A stretch of 64,000 nucleotides of DNA from CAZLDI01 sp964558415 (GCA_964558415.1 CAZLDI010000008.1:67134-131133); one strand, 5' to 3'; counted from the first letter of the stretch, positions 49,976-59,259 are shown. The notes: generated from the letters alone by a model not told the origin. Numbers and translations: made by a program.

Positions 49976-51184
49976 GTGAAGAAGAAGACCATTCGCGATA
50001 TCGACATCGCTGGCAAGCGCGTCCTCCTGCGCGTCGACTACAACATACCGCTGGACGCCGGTCACCCGGACGGGCGGGGGTCTCCCCGCATCCTCGATGA
50101 CTCGCGCATCCGGGCGACGCTGCCGACGATCGAGTATCTCCGCGAACGCGGCGCGAAGGTGGTCCTGATGTCGCACCTTGGGCGGCCTAAAGGACGGGAC
50201 GAGCAGCTGAGCCTGAATCCCGTCGCCGCCCGGCTCGCCGAACTGCTCGGCGTGCCTGTCAGGACGACGGACTGCTGCACCGGCGCCGAGGTGCAGCGCG
50301 CCGCCCAATCCCTCGGTCCGGGCGAGGTGCTGCTGCTGGAGAACCTGCGCTTCCACGCGGAGGAGGAGGCGAACGACCCGGAATACGCGAAGGCGCTCGC
50401 CAGCCTGGCGGAGGTGTTCGTGAACGACGCCTTCGGGACGGCGCACCGGGCGCACGCCTCCACGGCGGGGGTCGCGCGCTATCTCCCGGCTGTAGCGGGG
50501 CTCCTGATGGAGAAGGAGATCGAGTACCTCGGGCGCTGCGTAGAGGGTGCCGAGCGCCCGTACGCGGCGATCATCGGCGGGGCTAAGATCAGCACTAAAA
50601 TGGCCGTGCTGGAGAGCCTGCTCGCGAAGGTCGACAAACTGCTCCTCGGCGGTGGTATGGCGAACACCTTCCTGAAGGCGGAGGGGTTCAACGTGGGGGA
50701 GTCGCTCGTCGAGGACGACTACCTGGAGCAGGCCCGGCGGGTGATGGCGGCGGCCGAAGACAAGCGCGTGAGACTGCTGCTACCCGCCGACGTAATCGTC
50801 GCCGAGCGCTTCGCGGCGGACTCCCCGGCGAAGCGCGTCTCCGTCCGCGACGTCCCTGACGGCTGGCGCATCATGGACGTCGGCGAGACTACGATCGATG
50901 TCTACGCGAAGGCTTTGGAGGGCTGCCGGACAGTCGTCTGGAACGGCCCGATGGGCGTGATCGAGATGGCCCCGTTCGCGCACGGCTCACACCGTCTGGC
51001 CGCCGTGATCGCCAACCTGACAGACGCCACAACCATCATCGGCGGCGGCGAGACAGCAGCCGTGGTCGAGCAGATCGGGCTGCATAACAGGTTCTCGCAC
51101 GTTAGCACCGGCGGCGGCGCCTCGCTCGAGTTCCTGGAGGGGAAGGAGCTGCCAGGGATGGTGGCTTTGCTGGATGCTGAATGA
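49976..51184 (+). CDS. pgk: Phosphoglycerate kinase
   Basis: Pgk transfers phosphate from 1,3-bisphosphoglycerate to ADP in glycolysis. The 402-residue product has RVDYNIPLD (usual DFNVP with conservative changes), the substrate helix SHLGRPKG, FVNDAFGTAHRAHAS, the nucleotide site GGAKISTKMAVLESLL and the C-terminal GGGASLEFLEGKELPG. The start is the GTG at 49976. Together with apgM and tpiA 3-4 kb downstream it forms a split glycolytic set. Confidence 0.96.
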   Translation: MKKKTIRDIDIAGKRVLLRVDYNIPLDAGHPDGRGSPRILDDSRIRATLPTIEYLRERGAKVVLMSHLGRPKGRDEQLSLNPVAARLAELLGVPVRTTDCCTGAEVQRAAQSLGPGEVLLLENLRFHAEEEANDPEYAKALASLAEVFVNDAFGTAHRAHASTAGVARYLPAVAGLLMEKEIEYLGRCVEGAERPYAAIIGGAKISTKMAVLESLLAKVDKLLLGGGMANTFLKAEGFNVGESLVEDDYLEQARRVMAAAEDKRVRLLLPADVIVAERFAADSPAKRVSVRDVPDGWRIMDVGETTIDVYAKALEGCRTVVWNGPMGVIEMAPFAHGSHRLAAVIANLTDATTIIGGGETAAVVEQIGLHNRFSHVSTGGGASLEFLEGKELPGMVALLDAE

Positions 51185-51295
51185 GGATGGTCCGCCCGCA
51201 TTCGAGCGGATGCGGGGTGAGTTCGGCGTGGCGCATTTCGTTTGACAGACTGCGCTTACGGGCGGATACTTTCGGCGCGGGTGAGGTCGATTTGG

Positions 51296-52187
51296 ATGCG
51301 AAGACGATTCGTTGGATTATTCCTGCTCTGTGGTGTCTCGCTCATCCTCGCCGCCTGCGATCCCGGTAGCAAGGAGGTTTCAAGATCGGATGAGTTGCGA
51401 GGCCTGTCGGCCGAAGAGATATTGGACCTGGTCGACGACGACGCCGCGACGGTGCAGAGCATACAGGAGCGGCGCACCGATACGTCCACGCAGGTGATTG
51501 ACCCGTTCGGCGGCAACCTCGACGACAGCGATGAGACGCATTACCTCACAATACGCGTCGGCGATGACTATTACGAAAAGAATCTCTCGCCGAATTCTGG
51601 ATGCGACGACGAGCCGGCCTGCCTGCCTGGCCCCTTCGACGAGACACTCTCTTATCGCGGCAAGCGTTACGTCATTTCCGAAAATGGCGGCTGGGTTGAT
51701 GAGGATAGCTTCTATTCCGGTACCAGATTGACCTGGATAGTTTCCGACGACGACGAGGGAAGTTGCTCCGCATCTGAGGCAAGCTCGGAAGCGTACGACC
51801 GCTATGCAAGTGCGAGTGCGTTGTACTCGATCCCACTGTTCGAGATCGACGCTATCGAGCGACTGGATGACGTCACCGAAGGAATTACCCCGCTCTGGCG
51901 GCTGCGGGTCGAGACCACCTTATCCCTGGGCGCGCTTGGGCGATGCGTACGAAGCGTGTGGCCTACCAATACCCGAGCCACCCTCTGCATTCTTCGAGAA
52001 GCTGTATCCCGATCGGATCAGGACCACCACGTTGCTCTGGATTGACCCTGAGACTCATTATGCAGTGCGGACGATATCTGACGCCGAATGGTACAACCGC
52101 GGGGGAGAACTGACCAGAGCAAGTAGCACCGAATCGACCTATTCGGACTTCAACCTGGTGGTGTTGCCCGGCCCTCTGCCGGAATAG
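51296..52187 (+). pseudogene. Lipoprotein gene with a frameshift near 51920
   Basis: The first part (from the ATG at 51296) encodes a signal peptide with lipobox LAAC and an acidic linker, then a beta-sheet-rich domain (YEKNLSPNSGCDDEPAC, GGWVDEDSFYS). After about 208 codons the frame turns into an unrelated tail that ends at 52045. The plus-one frame from 51804 to 52187 instead continues the expected fold (ARLGDAYEACGLPIPEPPSAFFEKLYPDRI, TTTLLWIDPETHYAVRTI) and closes normally. This fits a single-base change or a sequencing error in one lipoprotein. The family (LppX/LolA-like fold) is only a guess. Confidence 0.65.
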
Positions 52188-52229
52188 CGTTGTACTGCAA
52201 GATGAAGCGCCCAACACCCTAAAGCACCG

Positions 52230-53471
52230 CTACAACCCCCGCATCCTCCGTGACCCCAACCCCAGCAGCGCCGCGCACACGAACCCCGCGAGCGCGAAGG
52301 CGAAGACCGACGCCTGCACTCCGAATGCGTCCGCCGACGCCCCCATGCCGAGGTTGCCGAACGGCGTGAACCCTCCCGCCATACTGTAGAGCGAGAGCAC
52401 GCGCCCGCGGTATTCGCCCGCGACGTTTAGCTGCAGCAGCGTCTGGTTCAGCGTCACCATCATCGACCAGCCGACGCCCGCTACGACCAGGATGCCGAAT
52501 GACAGCACGAACACCGTCGAAAGCGCGAACAGCGCCACCATCGCCATGTAGAGCAGTGAGGCGATACCCATCGCGCGCCCCTTGTGCCGCGAATGCGTCA
52601 TATTGGCGACGATCAACCCGCCCGGTATCGAGCCGAAGCCCACGCCGGTCAGGAGTACGCCGAAGCCGAACGAGCCGACGTCCAGGACGTCCTCCGCGAA
52701 GATCGGCATCATCGAGACGTAGGGGTAGATCAGCAGACTCGGCACCGCGTTCAGGAGGACGAGCCGCAGGACCGTGGGGTCCCCCCGCACGTAGGACACG
52801 CCGTCACGAATCCCTTGCCAGACGGGGGTGCGCAAGGACTCTGTGTGGGCGACAGGCTTCAACGTCATCGTCGCGACCGTCGCCAGCGCGAAGAACACAG
52901 CCTGCGCGTAGTAGGACGAAGCTACGCCCGTCACGCCGATCAGCAGCCCGCCGACCGACGGCGCGACGATCCGCGAGAGGTTCGAGACGACAGCGTTGAG
53001 AGCGATCGCGTTCGTCAGGTTCTCGCTGCCCACGACGTCGTAGACGAGCACCTGGCGCGCCGGCACGTTGATGGCGTTCGAGACGCCCGCGATGCAGACG
53101 AGCCCGTAAAGGTGCCACATGCGGACGGCGTCCGTCGAGACGAGGACAGCGATTAACAAAGCGACGAGGCCGGGCACGACCTGCGTGATTGCTGCGAGCT
53201 GCCGCCGGTCGAGGCGATCGGCCATGACGCCCGCGATGGGCGAAAAGAGGAGCTGAGTGATGCCGCGGATGAAGCCGATGAGTCCGAGTTGCAGCGGCGA
53301 GTCCGTGAGCTGGAGGACAAGCCAGCCGCGCGCCACTTCCTCCATCCACCCCGCGATCTGCGAGAGCGCGGTGCCGGTGAGGAGGGACGGGAACTGCGGT
53401 ATCGAGAGCGAGGCGAAGGTATCGCTGCGCGCGATGCGGGACGTGACAGCGGGCCGGTCGGGGGAGTGCAT
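52230..53471 (-). CDS. Major facilitator superfamily transporter
   Basis: The 413-residue protein has 11-12 predicted helices and MFS loop signatures (GVMADRLDRRQL after helix 2). It is closest in style to EntS/MFS_3 exporters (QFPSLLTGTALSQIAGWMEEVARGWLVLQLTDSPLQLG split across helix 1-2 region). The substrate is unknown; siderophore or drug export is typical of this subgroup. Start: ATG at 53471; the ribosome site is weak. Adjacent genes do not suggest a pathway. Confidence 0.88.
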   Translation of the reverse strand: MHSPDRPAVTSRIARSDTFASLSIPQFPSLLTGTALSQIAGWMEEVARGWLVLQLTDSPLQLGLIGFIRGITQLLFSPIAGVMADRLDRRQLAAITQVVPGLVALLIAVLVSTDAVRMWHLYGLVCIAGVSNAINVPARQVLVYDVVGSENLTNAIALNAVVSNLSRIVAPSVGGLLIGVTGVASSYYAQAVFFALATVATMTLKPVAHTESLRTPVWQGIRDGVSYVRGDPTVLRLVLLNAVPSLLIYPYVSMMPIFAEDVLDVGSFGFGVLLTGVGFGSIPGGLIVANMTHSRHKGRAMGIASLLYMAMVALFALSTVFVLSFGILVVAGVGWSMMVTLNQTLLQLNVAGEYRGRVLSLYSMAGGFTPFGNLGMGASADAFGVQASVFAFALAGFVCAALLGLGSRRMRGL

Positions 53472-53618
53472 GTCGCCTATGATATGGGCCCACGGCAGCG
53501 TGGCTGTAGGGGACTCGGCCTAGCCGCAGTGCGACCGACGAGTACCTGAGGGCGAGCGAGAAGCGGCGGGGCTGGCGGGCCTCATTCAAGGGTGATGAAC
53601 CTCGCGCAGCGAGTTTTC

Positions 53619-53789
53619 TTAGTCGATGAGCGAGGCAATTATGGTCAGAAGGCCGCCGACGATCACGAACCCGCCCGCCACAAGCATCAGCGTTAGCCCA
53701 GACAGATGGTCCTCGAGTTTTGCTAATCGTCGGCTGACGTCGAGGAAATCTCGCTCTTCTGAACTGGTCCTTCGAGCGCGCTGATTCAC
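53619..53789 (-). CDS. Small membrane protein with coiled-coil and TM helix (56 aa)
   Basis: A short ORF from a GTG at 53789 to the TAA at 53621-53619 encodes 56 residues: a charged N-terminus, a short coiled coil (DVSRRLAKLEDHLSG) and one C-terminal transmembrane helix (MLVAGGFVIVGGLLTIIAS). The order resembles XhlA-type small proteins of phage lysis cassettes, but there is no lysis gene nearby. No ribosome site is visible; a leaderless or weak start is possible. Confidence 0.5.
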   Translation of the reverse strand: MNQRARRTSSEERDFLDVSRRLAKLEDHLSGLTLMLVAGGFVIVGGLLTIIASLID

Positions 53790-53829
53790 AATTCAATGTT
53801 GAAGGGCGTGGACAACTTCGGCAATGGGC

Positions 53830-53875
53830 TTATACACAAGATTATTCGACATCTCATCCACAAACCTCACCCACA
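53830..53875 (+). promoter_or_regulatory. Cluster of DnaA-box-like 9-mers
   Basis: TTATACACA (53830-53838) is a perfect match to TTATNCACA. TCATCCACA (53854-53862) and TCACCCACA (53867-53875) are one and two mismatches away, all in the same orientation. The segment lies in the divergent gap between the small membrane protein and apgM. I see no AT-rich unwinding region or dnaA/dnaN gene next to it. Confidence 0.35.
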
Positions 53876-53926
53876 AACCTTTTGGAACGCCTGTTCATTA
53901 GTTTTCCACTAGGACTGATCGTGAGG

Positions 53927-53932
53927 CATAAT
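53927..53932 (+). promoter_or_regulatory. -10 box of apgM, near-leaderless
   Basis: CATAAT (five of six to consensus), eight bases before the ATG of apgM. No ribosome-binding site is visible in between. Confidence 0.45.
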
Positions 53933-53940
53933 CATCCGCA

Positions 53941-55161
53941 ATGGAGCTTGAACTGGCGCGGGAGCTTGCCCAGGAGAACGACAGCAAGATCGTCCTCTTC
54001 GTGATGGATGGGCTCGGCGGGCTGCCGCACCCGGAGACCGGGCGCACGGAGCTGGAGAGCGCGTACACTCCTCACCTGGACCAGATCGCGAAGAAGGGCG
54101 CCTGCGGGTTCACCGTCCCGGTCGCGCCCGGCGTCACGCCCGGCAGCGGGCCCGGGCACCTCGCGCTCTTCGGCTACGACCCACTCCGTTTCAACATCGG
54201 GCGGGGCGTGCTGGAGGCGGTGGGCATAGACTTTGACCTCCAGCCCTCAGACGTGGCGGCGCGGGGCAACTTCTGCACCGTCGATGACGCCGGGAAGATC
54301 ACAGACCGCCGCGCAGGGCGGATCAGCAGCGAGCGCTGCGCCGAGCTCGTCGAAGGGCTGCGGGAGTTATCGGTGGATGGTGCGGCGCTGTATCTGGAGC
54401 CGGTAAGGGAGCACCGCTTCGTCCTTGTGCTGCGCCCGGACCCGCGCAACCCGGGCAAGAGCCTTTCGGATGAGATCGCGGACACCGACCCGCAGGCGGA
54501 GGGGGTGGAGCCACTTCGCCCGCGTGCCACTTCCCCGGTCGGAGAAAGTACGACCCTGGTCGTGAGCCGCTTCGTCCAGAAGGCACAGCAGTACCTTGCA
54601 GACAAGGCGCCGGCGAACATGCTGCTGCTGCGCGGGTTCGCGAAGAGCCCCGACTGGCCGCAGTTCGGTGAGGTGTTCAAGCTGCGCGCGGCGTCGGTCG
54701 CGCACTACCCGATGTACCGCGGGCTCGCGAAGCTTGTTGGAATGAAGGCTCTACCTGTCGGACCAGCGATCGAGGATAGCATCGCAACGCTCCGGGAGTA
54801 CTGGCAGGCTTATGACTTCTTCTTCGTGCACTACAAGTACACCGATACGGCCGGCGAGGACGGCGACTTTGAGCGCAAGTCCGCCAAGCTGACGGAAGTC
54901 GACGACGCCATCAACGCGCTCGTGGAGTTGGATCCGGACGTGCTGATGATCGCGGGCGATCACTCGACGCCGGCCATCATGGCGTCGCACTCCTGGCACC
55001 CGGTCCCGTTTATGCTGCGCTCGAAAAACGTCCGCGCGGACGAGTGCGACATGTTCGGAGAGACGGCGCTGCAGCGCGGCTCGCTCGGCACCTTCCCGGC
55101 GAAGGAGGTGCTTCCGCTGGCGATGGCGTACGCCGGGCGCTTCCGGAAGTACGGCGCGTAA
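53941..55161 (+). CDS. apgM: 2,3-bisphosphoglycerate-independent phosphoglycerate mutase, archaeal type
   Basis: ApgM converts 3-phosphoglycerate to 2-phosphoglycerate. The 406-residue product has the metal-binding MDGLGGL (about 22-28), TPGSGPGHLALFGYDP, the substrate segments EHRFVLVLRPD, and FVHYKYTDTAGEDGDFERK followed by AGDHSTP. The archaeal type is scattered in bacteria such as Dehalococcoidia, Deltaproteobacteria and Aquificae, so it is a useful lineage hint. It is followed by tpiA after 23 bases. Confidence 0.95.
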   Translation: MELELARELAQENDSKIVLFVMDGLGGLPHPETGRTELESAYTPHLDQIAKKGACGFTVPVAPGVTPGSGPGHLALFGYDPLRFNIGRGVLEAVGIDFDLQPSDVAARGNFCTVDDAGKITDRRAGRISSERCAELVEGLRELSVDGAALYLEPVREHRFVLVLRPDPRNPGKSLSDEIADTDPQAEGVEPLRPRATSPVGESTTLVVSRFVQKAQQYLADKAPANMLLLRGFAKSPDWPQFGEVFKLRAASVAHYPMYRGLAKLVGMKALPVGPAIEDSIATLREYWQAYDFFFVHYKYTDTAGEDGDFERKSAKLTEVDDAINALVELDPDVLMIAGDHSTPAIMASHSWHPVPFMLRSKNVRADECDMFGETALQRGSLGTFPAKEVLPLAMAYAGRFRKYGA

Positions 55162-55184
55162 CAGCGGGACGAAGGAAGTAGTTG

Positions 55185-55940
55185 GTGAGAACTCCCATCA
55201 TCGCAGGCAACTGGAAGTGCAACATGCGGCTGGACAGCGCGTTCCAGCTCGCAACGGAACTTGCGCGTGGGCCCGATAGGGTGGATGGCGTGGAGAAGGT
55301 GCTGTGCCCGCCGTTCATCTACCTCGCCACCGCGAAGGCTGCGCTCGCCGCGTCCTCCGTACGGTTGGGCGCCCAGGACGTGCACTGGGAGGACGACACC
55401 GCCGCAACCGGGGAGATCGGCCCCCAGCAGCTCAAGGAGCTGGTCGACTACGTGATCATCGGGCACTCCGAGCGCCGCCACCAGTTCGGCGAGACCGACG
55501 AAATTGTGAACCGCAAGGTGAGGGCGTCGCTCGCCGTGGGATTAAGGCCGATCATGTGCGTCGGTGAGCTGCTGGAGGAACGAGAGGCGGGTCGCATGGT
55601 GGTCGTGGTGGTTGGCCAGACACGCAGAGGGCTGGATGGCATCGAACTGCCCGACGAATTCGTGATCGCCTACGAGCCCGTCTGGGCGATCGGCACCGGG
55701 AAGGCGGCGACGGCGGCTGATGCCGAAGAGGCGATCGGCTTGATCCGCCACGAGGTGGGCAATATGTTCGGGGCTACGAAGGCCGAGACCGTTCGTATTC
55801 AGTACGGCGGCAGCGTGACGCCGGACAACATCGCAGCGTTGATGTCCCGGGACGGGATCGACGGCGCGCTGGTGGGCGGCGCCAGCCTGAAGGCGGAGAG
55901 CTTCGCCGCAATCGTCAAGTTGGCAGCCAGCTCGACGTAG
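55185..55940 (+). CDS. tpiA: Triosephosphate isomerase
   Basis: TIM barrel enzyme interconverting DHAP and glyceraldehyde-3-phosphate. Lys11 lies in AGNWKCNM, His in IGHSERR and the catalytic Glu in AYEPVWAIGTGK; the phosphate loop is YGGSVTPDN. The length is 251. The GTG at 55185 is chosen, with GAAGGAAG upstream; a TTG one codon earlier is also possible. It forms an apgM-tpiA unit. Confidence 0.97.
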   Translation: MRTPIIAGNWKCNMRLDSAFQLATELARGPDRVDGVEKVLCPPFIYLATAKAALAASSVRLGAQDVHWEDDTAATGEIGPQQLKELVDYVIIGHSERRHQFGETDEIVNRKVRASLAVGLRPIMCVGELLEEREAGRMVVVVVGQTRRGLDGIELPDEFVIAYEPVWAIGTGKAATAADAEEAIGLIRHEVGNMFGATKAETVRIQYGGSVTPDNIAALMSRDGIDGALVGGASLKAESFAAIVKLAASST

Positions 55941-55990
55941 TAGCGGCCGGCGGGAGGGAGTCTCGCCGAGGTCGGTGCTATCCTGATCTC

Positions 55991-56917
55991 GTGAGCGTAC
56001 GTAAGTTAGTCGCGATTATCGGCCCCACCGCGAGCGGTAAGACCTCGCTGGCGGTCGACCTTGCGCGTCGCATCGGCGCCGAAGTGATCGGCGCCGACTC
56101 CCGCCAGGTGTACCGCGGCATGGACATCGGCACCGCGAAGCCGTCAGCGGCGGAGCAGACGGCGGCGAGACACCACCTGATTGATGTCGTTGACCCCGAC
56201 GAGCCGTTCAGCCTCGGAGAGTGGCTGGAGCTGACGAACGGCGCGCTGGAAGACATCTGGTCGCGCGGCAAGCAGCCCCTGCTCGTCGGCGGGACGGGGC
56301 AGTACGCGTGGGCGTTGCTGGAAGGGTGGCGGGTGCCGTCTGTGCCGGCGCAGAACGGACTGCGCGCGGAGATGGAGGCCCGCGGTGCAGAATCCCTGAT
56401 CGCGGAGCTGCGCCATGTTGACCCGGAGGCTGAGGCCTACATCGACCCTCGGAACGTGCGCCGGATCGTGCGCGCGCTGGAGGTCTATCACGCCACCGGG
56501 AAGCCGCTCACTCACTGGCGGACGAAGGACCCACCCCATTTTGATTCGTTGAATATCGGATTGAGCGTGCCACGTGCGGAACTGCACCAGCGCATCGACG
56601 AGCGAGTAGAACGTATGGTTGAGCGAGGCTTCGTCGCTGAGGTCGAATCGCTCCTGAAACGCGGCTACTCTGCGGATCTACCATCGATGTCCGCTGTCGG
56701 GTACCGTGAGATCTGCGCGCACCTGGCGGGCGAGATGACCCTGGCTATGGCGGTTGAGCGGACGAAGGCCGGGACGCATCGCCTGGCGCGCCACCAGCAC
56801 GCGTGGTTCAAGCCAAGCGATGAACGAATCCAGTGGCTGGACACCGACGCAAGTGGGTTCGAGCAAGCGAAGGCGCTCGTAGTAGACTTTGTGAGCGCCG
56901 GGCGTCCTCTGAAGTAA
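55991..56917 (+). CDS. miaA: tRNA dimethylallyltransferase
   Basis: MiaA adds the dimethylallyl group to A37 of UNN-decoding tRNAs. The 308-residue product has the P-loop GPTASGKTSLAVDLARR, DSRQVYRGMDIGTAKP, HLIDVVDPDEPFSL and the TRYAKRQ-equivalent segment GTHRLARHQHAWFKP. The start is a GTG. The tRNA-Phe at 3.7 kb (anticodon GAA, reading UUY codons) is one of its expected targets. Confidence 0.94.
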   Translation: MSVRKLVAIIGPTASGKTSLAVDLARRIGAEVIGADSRQVYRGMDIGTAKPSAAEQTAARHHLIDVVDPDEPFSLGEWLELTNGALEDIWSRGKQPLLVGGTGQYAWALLEGWRVPSVPAQNGLRAEMEARGAESLIAELRHVDPEAEAYIDPRNVRRIVRALEVYHATGKPLTHWRTKDPPHFDSLNIGLSVPRAELHQRIDERVERMVERGFVAEVESLLKRGYSADLPSMSAVGYREICAHLAGEMTLAMAVERTKAGTHRLARHQHAWFKPSDERIQWLDTDASGFEQAKALVVDFVSAGRPLK

Positions 56918-56940
56918 CGCCCGCAACCCAGGAGGCGAAA

Positions 56941-57420
56941 CTGAGCACAGAAGCCGAGACCTACAGCCACTACATCCGCAAGCGGATCGACAGCATCCGC
57001 GAGGTGCTCAGCGGGCTGACGACCGAGCAATTGAACAGCGTGCCCGGCATTGACGGCGCGAACAGCGCTTACGTCATCGCCGCTCACGTCTTCGGAAACG
57101 CCCGCGCCTGGGTGCTGGGGGTCGCCTGCGGACAAGACGTGACGCGCGACCGGCCGGCGGAGTTCGCGTCGAGCGGCTCGTACGAAGAATTGAGCACAGC
57201 CGCTCGGAGGGTCTCTGCTGAGGTCGAAGGAGCGCTGAAGGCACTGTCGCCTTCGGCCCTGGACCGCCGCCTGGTGCCTCCGCAGAAGCTCTGGGGCGCG
57301 GGCGAGCCGTACGAGATCTCGGTCCGGCAGGCGCTCGCGGACGTGCTCGAACATGCTTCGATTCATCTAGGACACGTGCAAATGACGCGTGACATCGTAT
57401 TGCGCGAGTCGCGCCCATGA
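56941..57420 (+). CDS. DinB-superfamily metal-binding protein, possible CTG start
   Basis: A four-helix protein with the DinB three-His pattern: AAHVFGNARAWVLG (helix 2) and DVLEHASIHLGHVQMTRDI (helix 4). Most members bind Zn or Ni and many are thiol-dependent enzymes, but specific activities are mostly unknown. The frame from 56941 begins CTG AGC ACA, five bases after AGGAGG, and no ATG, GTG or TTG lies at suitable distance; the frame also continues back into miaA. So the start is either CTG or hidden. It overlaps dapF by ATGA, so the pair is coupled. Confidence 0.8.
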   Translation: MSTEAETYSHYIRKRIDSIREVLSGLTTEQLNSVPGIDGANSAYVIAAHVFGNARAWVLGVACGQDVTRDRPAEFASSGSYEELSTAARRVSAEVEGALKALSPSALDRRLVPPQKLWGAGEPYEISVRQALADVLEHASIHLGHVQMTRDIVLRESRP

Positions 57421-58268
57421 AGTTCGCGAAGATGCAGGGTACGGGAAATGACTTCTTCATCGTGGAGTCGCAAGGCGAGGAGCGCGACTGGGGCGCCTTG
57501 GCCGTGGCGATGTGCGAGCGGCATTTCGGCGCCGGCGCAGACGGACTGATGCTGTTGCTGCCGTCGCAGCGCGCCGACGTGAGGATGCGGCTCTTCAACG
57601 CCGACGGCTCGGAGGCGGAGGTAAGCGGCAACGGCGTCCGCTGCCTCGTGAAGTACGCCGTCGAGCGTGGCCTCGCTCAGCCAACTGACGGGCGCGTGAC
57701 TATCGAGGCCGTGCACGCCTTGCTTGACGCCGAAGTGCAGTCAGAAGGCGCGCAAGTCGCGAGCGTGCGTCTTTCTATGGGCCCGCCGCGGTTCGCGCCC
57801 GAGGAGGTGCCCGTGCTGGTTCCGGTGGGTGCGCAAGGCCCGATACTCGACTACCCGATCGATGTCGAGGGACGGCGACTGTTCGTAAATTGCCTGTCCA
57901 TGGGCAACCCCCATGCGGTGCTAATTGACTCGGACCCGGTGGAGCGGTTCCCTCTGGAGGCACTCGGCCCACTTGTTGAACACCATTCACTTTTTCCCGA
58001 GCGCGTCAACTTCGGCGTCGCATGGGTCACTGGCCGGGACAGCATGGACGTCCGCGTCTGGGAACGCGGCGCCGGCGAGACCCTCGCCTGCGGCAGCGGC
58101 TGCTGCGCCGCGATGGTGACCGCGCGTCTGAAGGGGCTCGTGGGTGATCGAGTCGAGATCCAGCAGCCCGGGGGAAGGCTGACGGTGGAGTGGGACGGCA
58201 GCGGCGACGTGTATCTATCCGGTGGCGCGGAATTCGTTTATGAGGGCGAGTGGCCCGAGGGGGGTTAG
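57417..58268 (+). CDS. dapF: Diaminopimelate epimerase
   Basis: DapF turns LL-diaminopimelate into meso-DAP for lysine and peptidoglycan. The 283-residue product has both catalytic cysteines: GNGVRCLVKY and the later ACGSGCCAAM. The N-terminus MKFAKMQGTGNDFF is classical. It implies DAP-type peptidoglycan or at least lysine synthesis by this route. The ATG overlaps the DinB-protein stop (ATGA). Confidence 0.95.
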   Translation: MKFAKMQGTGNDFFIVESQGEERDWGALAVAMCERHFGAGADGLMLLLPSQRADVRMRLFNADGSEAEVSGNGVRCLVKYAVERGLAQPTDGRVTIEAVHALLDAEVQSEGAQVASVRLSMGPPRFAPEEVPVLVPVGAQGPILDYPIDVEGRRLFVNCLSMGNPHAVLIDSDPVERFPLEALGPLVEHHSLFPERVNFGVAWVTGRDSMDVRVWERGAGETLACGSGCCAAMVTARLKGLVGDRVEIQQPGGRLTVEWDGSGDVYLSGGAEFVYEGEWPEGG

Positions 58269-59239
58269 ACGATGGCCGGATTGGCGAATTGCTCGCGTAC
58301 TTGCGAGCAAAGCTCGTTGACCGGGGTATCCAGTACGCCGAAGCGCCGTCGCCAATAGCCGGCGGCCGCGACAGATCGATCTTCGCCTTCCAGCTCTCGG
58401 GTGCGAGCGACAAATGGTCCGCCCCGCTGGTCCTGCGGGTGTACGAGAACGACCCGAATCCCGGCACAGCGCGGCGCGAGCAGGCTGTGCATCGGGCGCT
58501 GAACGGCCTGGGCTTCCCGGTGCCGGAGATCCTTCTCGCCTGCACCGACAGCCATCCGCTCGGCTCTCCGTTCGTAGTCATGGAGCGGCTGCGTGGCCGG
58601 CGGATCATCGACGACCGTGGGGCGTTTGGCCTGGGCCGCGTATTGGCTGACCTGCACCTCCGCCTGCATGCGCTGGATCCGCAGCCGCTGGTGAAAGCGC
58701 TGGAAGCGGAGGGCCTGCCCGTGTTCGGCGTGCTCGCTGAGCTCCAGGAGCGTGTTGCGCGAAGTTCGTTCGCCGGCCTCGCGCCCGGGCTTCAATGGCT
58801 CGAAGCGAACAGGCCGGCAGGTGGCGGTGAACAGGTAATCTGTCATGGCGACTTTCACCCCGAGAACATCCTGTCCGAAGCCGGTGAGTTGACCGGAGTG
58901 CTGGATTGGGAGCTCGCGGTCGTGGCGGAGCCGGCTTTTGACGTTGGCAACACGCTCGTGCTGCTCGGACGAGCGGAGCCGGATGTCCGGCGCGGTTTCG
59001 GTTGGCTCGCGCGGCTGGCACAGCGCGTGCTGGCCAGCCGTTACTACTCGGTGTATCGGGCGGCAAGGCCCCTTGATGCGCAGGCAGTGCGGTACTACGA
59101 AGCGTATCGCTGCTTCAGATCATTTCTGGGCACCGTGGAGGGGCGATGGGCCGAAGGCCCGGGACCCGCGCCGTGGTCTGCGCGTCGCTTGGCCGCGGCG
59201 TTCCGCAAGCTGACTGCAGTGGCGATAGAGGTGAAATAG
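58250..59239 (+). CDS. Aminoglycoside phosphotransferase-family kinase
   Basis: A 329-residue protein with the APH/choline kinase fold. The catalytic loop is VICHGDFHPENIL (Asp as base) and the metal site VLDWELAVV; the N-lobe has VLRVYENDPN and FVVMERLRGRR. Such genes rarely confer drug resistance and often phosphorylate small metabolites. The start is a GTG that overlaps the end of dapF by 19 bases; no better codon is nearby. Confidence 0.86.
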   Translation: MARGGLDDGRIGELLAYLRAKLVDRGIQYAEAPSPIAGGRDRSIFAFQLSGASDKWSAPLVLRVYENDPNPGTARREQAVHRALNGLGFPVPEILLACTDSHPLGSPFVVMERLRGRRIIDDRGAFGLGRVLADLHLRLHALDPQPLVKALEAEGLPVFGVLAELQERVARSSFAGLAPGLQWLEANRPAGGGEQVICHGDFHPENILSEAGELTGVLDWELAVVAEPAFDVGNTLVLLGRAEPDVRRGFGWLARLAQRVLASRYYSVYRAARPLDAQAVRYYEAYRCFRSFLGTVEGRWAEGPGPAPWSARRLAAAFRKLTAVAIEVK

Positions 59240-59259
59240 GCGAGGCTACAGGTTGGCCA

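Noticed and set aside
52804..53796. Alternative minus-strand frame overlapping the MFS gene
   Set aside because: Arg/His-rich shadow in another frame; the MFS frame has clear helices and loop motifs.
53830..53875. Chromosomal origin of replication
   Set aside because: Only one perfect DnaA box, no AT-rich unwinding region and no dnaA, dnaN or gyrB next to it; kept only as a box cluster.
58250..59239. Antibiotic resistance gene
   Set aside because: The kinase fold matches the APH superfamily, but chromosomal members with this general motif set usually act on metabolites; no evidence for drug specificity.
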